From contig JALHMU010000044.1 in the NCBI GenBank assembly GCA_022843885.1, positions 1 through 7,560 on the forward strand: a stretch of DNA of 7,560 nucleotides, given 5' to 3'. The notes below the pieces were generated by a model. It had not been told where the DNA came from, made no database searches, and worked only from the letters and a program-made list of their open reading frames with translations. The stretch comes from Candidatus Peribacteraceae bacterium (GTDB lineage Bacteria > Patescibacteriota > Gracilibacteria > Peribacterales > Peribacteraceae). Both the position numbers and the translations under genes were made by a program. The stretch's first letter is position 1, and each line of letters opens with the position of its first letter. Positions 6,173-7,560 of this stretch are shown piece by piece.

Positions 6173-6184
6173 GCCCTCTACTAT
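6156..6184 (+). promoter_or_regulatory. Promoter of the Cys-rich gene, plus arm of a bidirectional promoter
   Basis: AGGACA (6156-6161, four of six matches to TTGACA), a 17-base spacer and TACTAT (6179-6184). The start would be near 6191-6192, at the ATG itself. TATAAC at 6182-6187 is an alternative -10. The -35 lies inside the coding sequence of the divergent wecA-like gene. Confidence 0.55.
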
Positions 6185-6188
6185 AACA
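6180..6188 (-). promoter_or_regulatory. Extended -10 promoter of the wecA-like gene
   Basis: On the minus strand, TGTTATAGT is an extended -10 (TG-N-TATAGT). No good -35 is present, which is normal for this promoter class. The start would fall at about 6173, next to the GTG at 6172, giving a leaderless mRNA. It overlaps the -10 of the divergent gene. Confidence 0.7.
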
Positions 6189-6191
6189 AAG

Positions 6192-6614
6192 ATGGCACGA
6201 ATCCGAGTGGGACTTCTTGCTCCCACACATGATCGGCAGGCATTGATCCTCTGGAACGGCATGTTTGAAGCCGCGAGGATCGATGCATTCTTTGATCTCT
6301 ACAAGACTGAACCATGCACGTGTCCCGCGTGTACAAAGAAAACATGTTTGACTTTGAGGCTCAGCGAAATGTTTTTACTCGACCGTCGGGGATACATCGT
6401 TGACGCTGTTTTTCAGGAGAAGATTGTTCCATTACTAGACGCACTTGATGCGAGTGCGGAAAAAACAAAACGTGTGAATGTTGTGAAGAATATCGATGGT
6501 CGATTGATCGGGTACGATTGTAAAACTATCGAGGAACAGTACACATGCATCTGTGATGCACCGCTCCCTGAAGCGGCAAACACGTTCCTCAAACGCCAAA
6601 TTGCGGGTGAGTGA
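6192..6614 (+). CDS. Small seven-cysteine protein, unknown function
   Basis: The product has 140 residues and no signal peptide or membrane segment, so it is probably cytosolic. I do not recognise a family. Cysteines fall in two clusters: C42-x-C44-x2-C47-x4-C52 (CTCPACTKKTC) and C110-x8-C119-x-C121 (YDCKTIEEQYTCIC). H13 is nearby in sequence. Spacing of this kind suggests a zinc or iron-sulfur site. The middle (about 55-105) reads as a helix-strand mix with the run DRRGYIVDAVF. The frame is open from an ATG at 6147, but the ATG at 6192 is better because the earlier one lies inside the divergent wecA-like gene and 6192 sits exactly where the promoter would start transcription. It ends 21 bases before pgk, whose -35 lies within this gene. 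Coding status is likely from packing and codon quality; function is open. Confidence 0.75.
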   Translation: MARIRVGLLAPTHDRQALILWNGMFEAARIDAFFDLYKTEPCTCPACTKKTCLTLRLSEMFLLDRRGYIVDAVFQEKIVPLLDALDASAEKTKRVNVVKNIDGRLIGYDCKTIEEQYTCICDAPLPEAANTFLKRQIAGE

Positions 6615-6629
6615 GAGTTCTCATACAAT
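6601..6629 (+). promoter_or_regulatory. pgk promoter, leaderless type
   Basis: TTGCGG (6601-6606), a 17-base spacer and TACAAT (6624-6629). Only six bases separate the -10 from the pgk ATG at 6636, so the start should coincide with the start codon. The spacer holds a small inverted repeat TGAGA-GT-TCTCA (6612-6623) that includes the stop of the preceding gene. Confidence 0.7.
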
Positions 6630-6635
6630 GCGCGC

Positions 6636-7560
6636 ATGCCCCCTAACTATCGATCCATCCGCTCCGCTGACCTTTCTGGGAAGCGTGTGCTTTTACGTGC
6701 AGGATTCGACGTTCCGATTTCTGATGGAAATGTTACGGATGACACACGCCTTGCAGCCATCGCACCAACGATGAACTATATTCTCGAGAAAGGCGCGAGC
6801 CTCATCATCATGGCGCACCAAGGCCGACCGAAAGATGCACCCGATCCAAAATATTCACAGCAACCACTGATTCCCGTGCTCGAGCGATTGCTCAATCGTC
6901 CGGTAAAATTTGCGGTGTCATGCGTCGGTCCAGAAACCGAACAGATGGCGAAAGCGCTCGTTCCTGGTGAAGTATTGCTCTTGGAGAATTTGCGCTTTTT
7001 GCCTGATGAAAAAAAGAATTCACCGGCATTCGCTGATCAACTTGCACGACTCGGTGATATCTATGTACAAGATGCGTTTTCGAACAGTCATCGCAATCAC
7101 GCCAGTATGGTTGGTGTTGCCGAACGTCTCCCGGCATACATGGGTCTGCAACTTGAGGAAGAAGTCTCGCACTTGGATAAAGTCATTCATGACACGGCAC
7201 ATCCGGTGGTGTTGGTTCTTGGCGGTGCAAAGCTGGAAACCAAGATCCCCATCCTGTCACGATTCCTTGAATTTGGTGATCACATTCTGCTCGGCGGCAG
7301 CATCGCAAATACATTCTTGAAAGCAAAAGATCTTCCGATCGGTCGTTCAAAATTTGATGAAGCCGGTGTCGTACTTGCCAAAGAATTACTCGCAAAAAGT
7401 GGTAATGGAAAAGCGACAATTCACCTCCCAGTCGACGGCGTTGCAGCCGATTCACCAGAATCGCAGGCGCCACATACCATCGATATTGCTGCGATTCAGC
7501 CCAATGAAGCCTTCTTTGATGTCGGACCGAAGACGCTAGGGGAGTATGAGACCATCTTGA
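6636..7560 (+). CDS. pgk: Phosphoglycerate kinase (3' end outside window)
   Basis: The frame from the ATG at 6636 is open to the window end (308 codons of a usual 390-400). The enzyme transfers phosphate between 1,3-bisphosphoglycerate and ADP in glycolysis, in the cytosol. Recognisable are KRVLLRAGFDVP (16-27), TDDTR with R38, HQGRP (61-65), the PGEVLLLENLRF strand (110-121, R120), DAFSNSHRNH (146-155, R153), the nucleotide-side LGGAKLETK (195-203) and the DVGPKT stretch near the right edge. The C-terminal glycine-rich phosphate loop is beyond the window. The usual RVDFNVP reads RAGFDVP here, so the 3-phosphoglycerate ligands Asp23 and Asn25 (yeast numbering) are Gly and Asp, while R21, R38, H61, R64, R120 and R153 are kept. 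No SD is seen, in line with a leaderless start. Confidence 0.95.
   Translation, partial: MPPNYRSIRSADLSGKRVLLRAGFDVPISDGNVTDDTRLAAIAPTMNYILEKGASLIIMAHQGRPKDAPDPKYSQQPLIPVLERLLNRPVKFAVSCVGPETEQMAKALVPGEVLLLENLRFLPDEKKNSPAFADQLARLGDIYVQDAFSNSHRNHASMVGVAERLPAYMGLQLEEEVSHLDKVIHDTAHPVVLVLGGAKLETKIPILSRFLEFGDHILLGGSIANTFLKAKDLPIGRSKFDEAGVVLAKELLAKSGNGKATIHLPVDGVAADSPESQAPHTIDIAAIQPNEAFFDVGPKTLGEYETIL

Noticed and set aside
6147..6191. Upstream ATG (6147) for the Cys-rich gene
   Set aside because: It lies within the wecA-like coding sequence and upstream of the promoter that would serve the gene.
6173..6262. N-terminal extension of the wecA-like frame to an ATG at 6262
   Set aside because: The extra 30 residues are Arg/Cys-rich, not family-like, lie before the first membrane helix and overlap the divergent Cys-rich gene. 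The GTG at 6172 with its extended -10 fits better.
1..7560. CRISPR array, insertion sequence, defence cluster or UGA-recoded code
   Set aside because: No spaced direct repeats, transposase or inverted-repeat ends were seen. TGA serves as the stop at 1978-1980 and 6612-6614, with ordinary protein ends.

Overview
The window looks like a compact bacterial genome, most plausibly from a Patescibacteria/CPR-type lineage (Peregrinibacteria- or Peribacteria-like). This is inference, not a database match. The grounds are near-absent intergenic space, no convincing Shine-Dalgarno sequence before any gene, promoters that place transcription starts on or next to start codons, an unusual TsaE-HD fusion, and a phosphoglycerate kinase with altered N-terminal substrate residues. 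Base composition is roughly balanced. TGA is used as an ordinary stop (rarA and the small Cys-rich gene), so this is not one of the lineages that recode UGA as glycine.

Layout. Bases 1-374 (-) hold the 5' part of a small lipoprotein gene running off the left edge. Bases 433-508 (-) are a complete tRNA-Pro(UGG) gene with encoded CCA. An exact 18-base copy of its 5' end lies upstream at 589-606. Bases 682-1980 (+) are rarA, an AAA+ ATPase of replication fork maintenance. Bases 2021-2605 (+) encode an unrecognised histidine-rich membrane protein. Bases 2602-3594 (-) encode TsaE, the ATPase of tRNA t6A synthesis, fused to an HD-type phosphohydrolase domain. Bases 3654-5132 (+) encode a membrane-anchored M23 (LytM) peptidase. 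Bases 5129-6172 (-) encode a WecA/TagO-type polyprenyl-phosphate sugar-1-phosphate transferase. Bases 6192-6614 (+) encode a small seven-cysteine protein of unknown function. Bases 6636-7560 (+) are the first three quarters of pgk.

The genes do not form one operon, since neighbours alternate in strand and nearly every gene has its own recognisable promoter. The set is mostly housekeeping: tRNA and tRNA modification, replication repair, envelope building and remodelling (M23, WecA-like, lipoprotein) and glycolysis.

The striking part is the architecture. Two divergent pairs (tsaE-HD/M23 and wecA-like/Cys-rich) appear to fire from a shared symmetric -10 core of form TAYTATA. In the second pair only 19 bp separate the two start codons, and both mRNAs would be leaderless. 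Two convergent pairs overlap by the same four bases, CTAA, which is TAA on one strand and TAG on the other. A strong intrinsic terminator for the membrane protein gene lies inside the coding end of the opposing tsaE-HD gene. No mobile element, CRISPR array or defence cluster was seen, and no gene-free stretch exceeds 300 bases.
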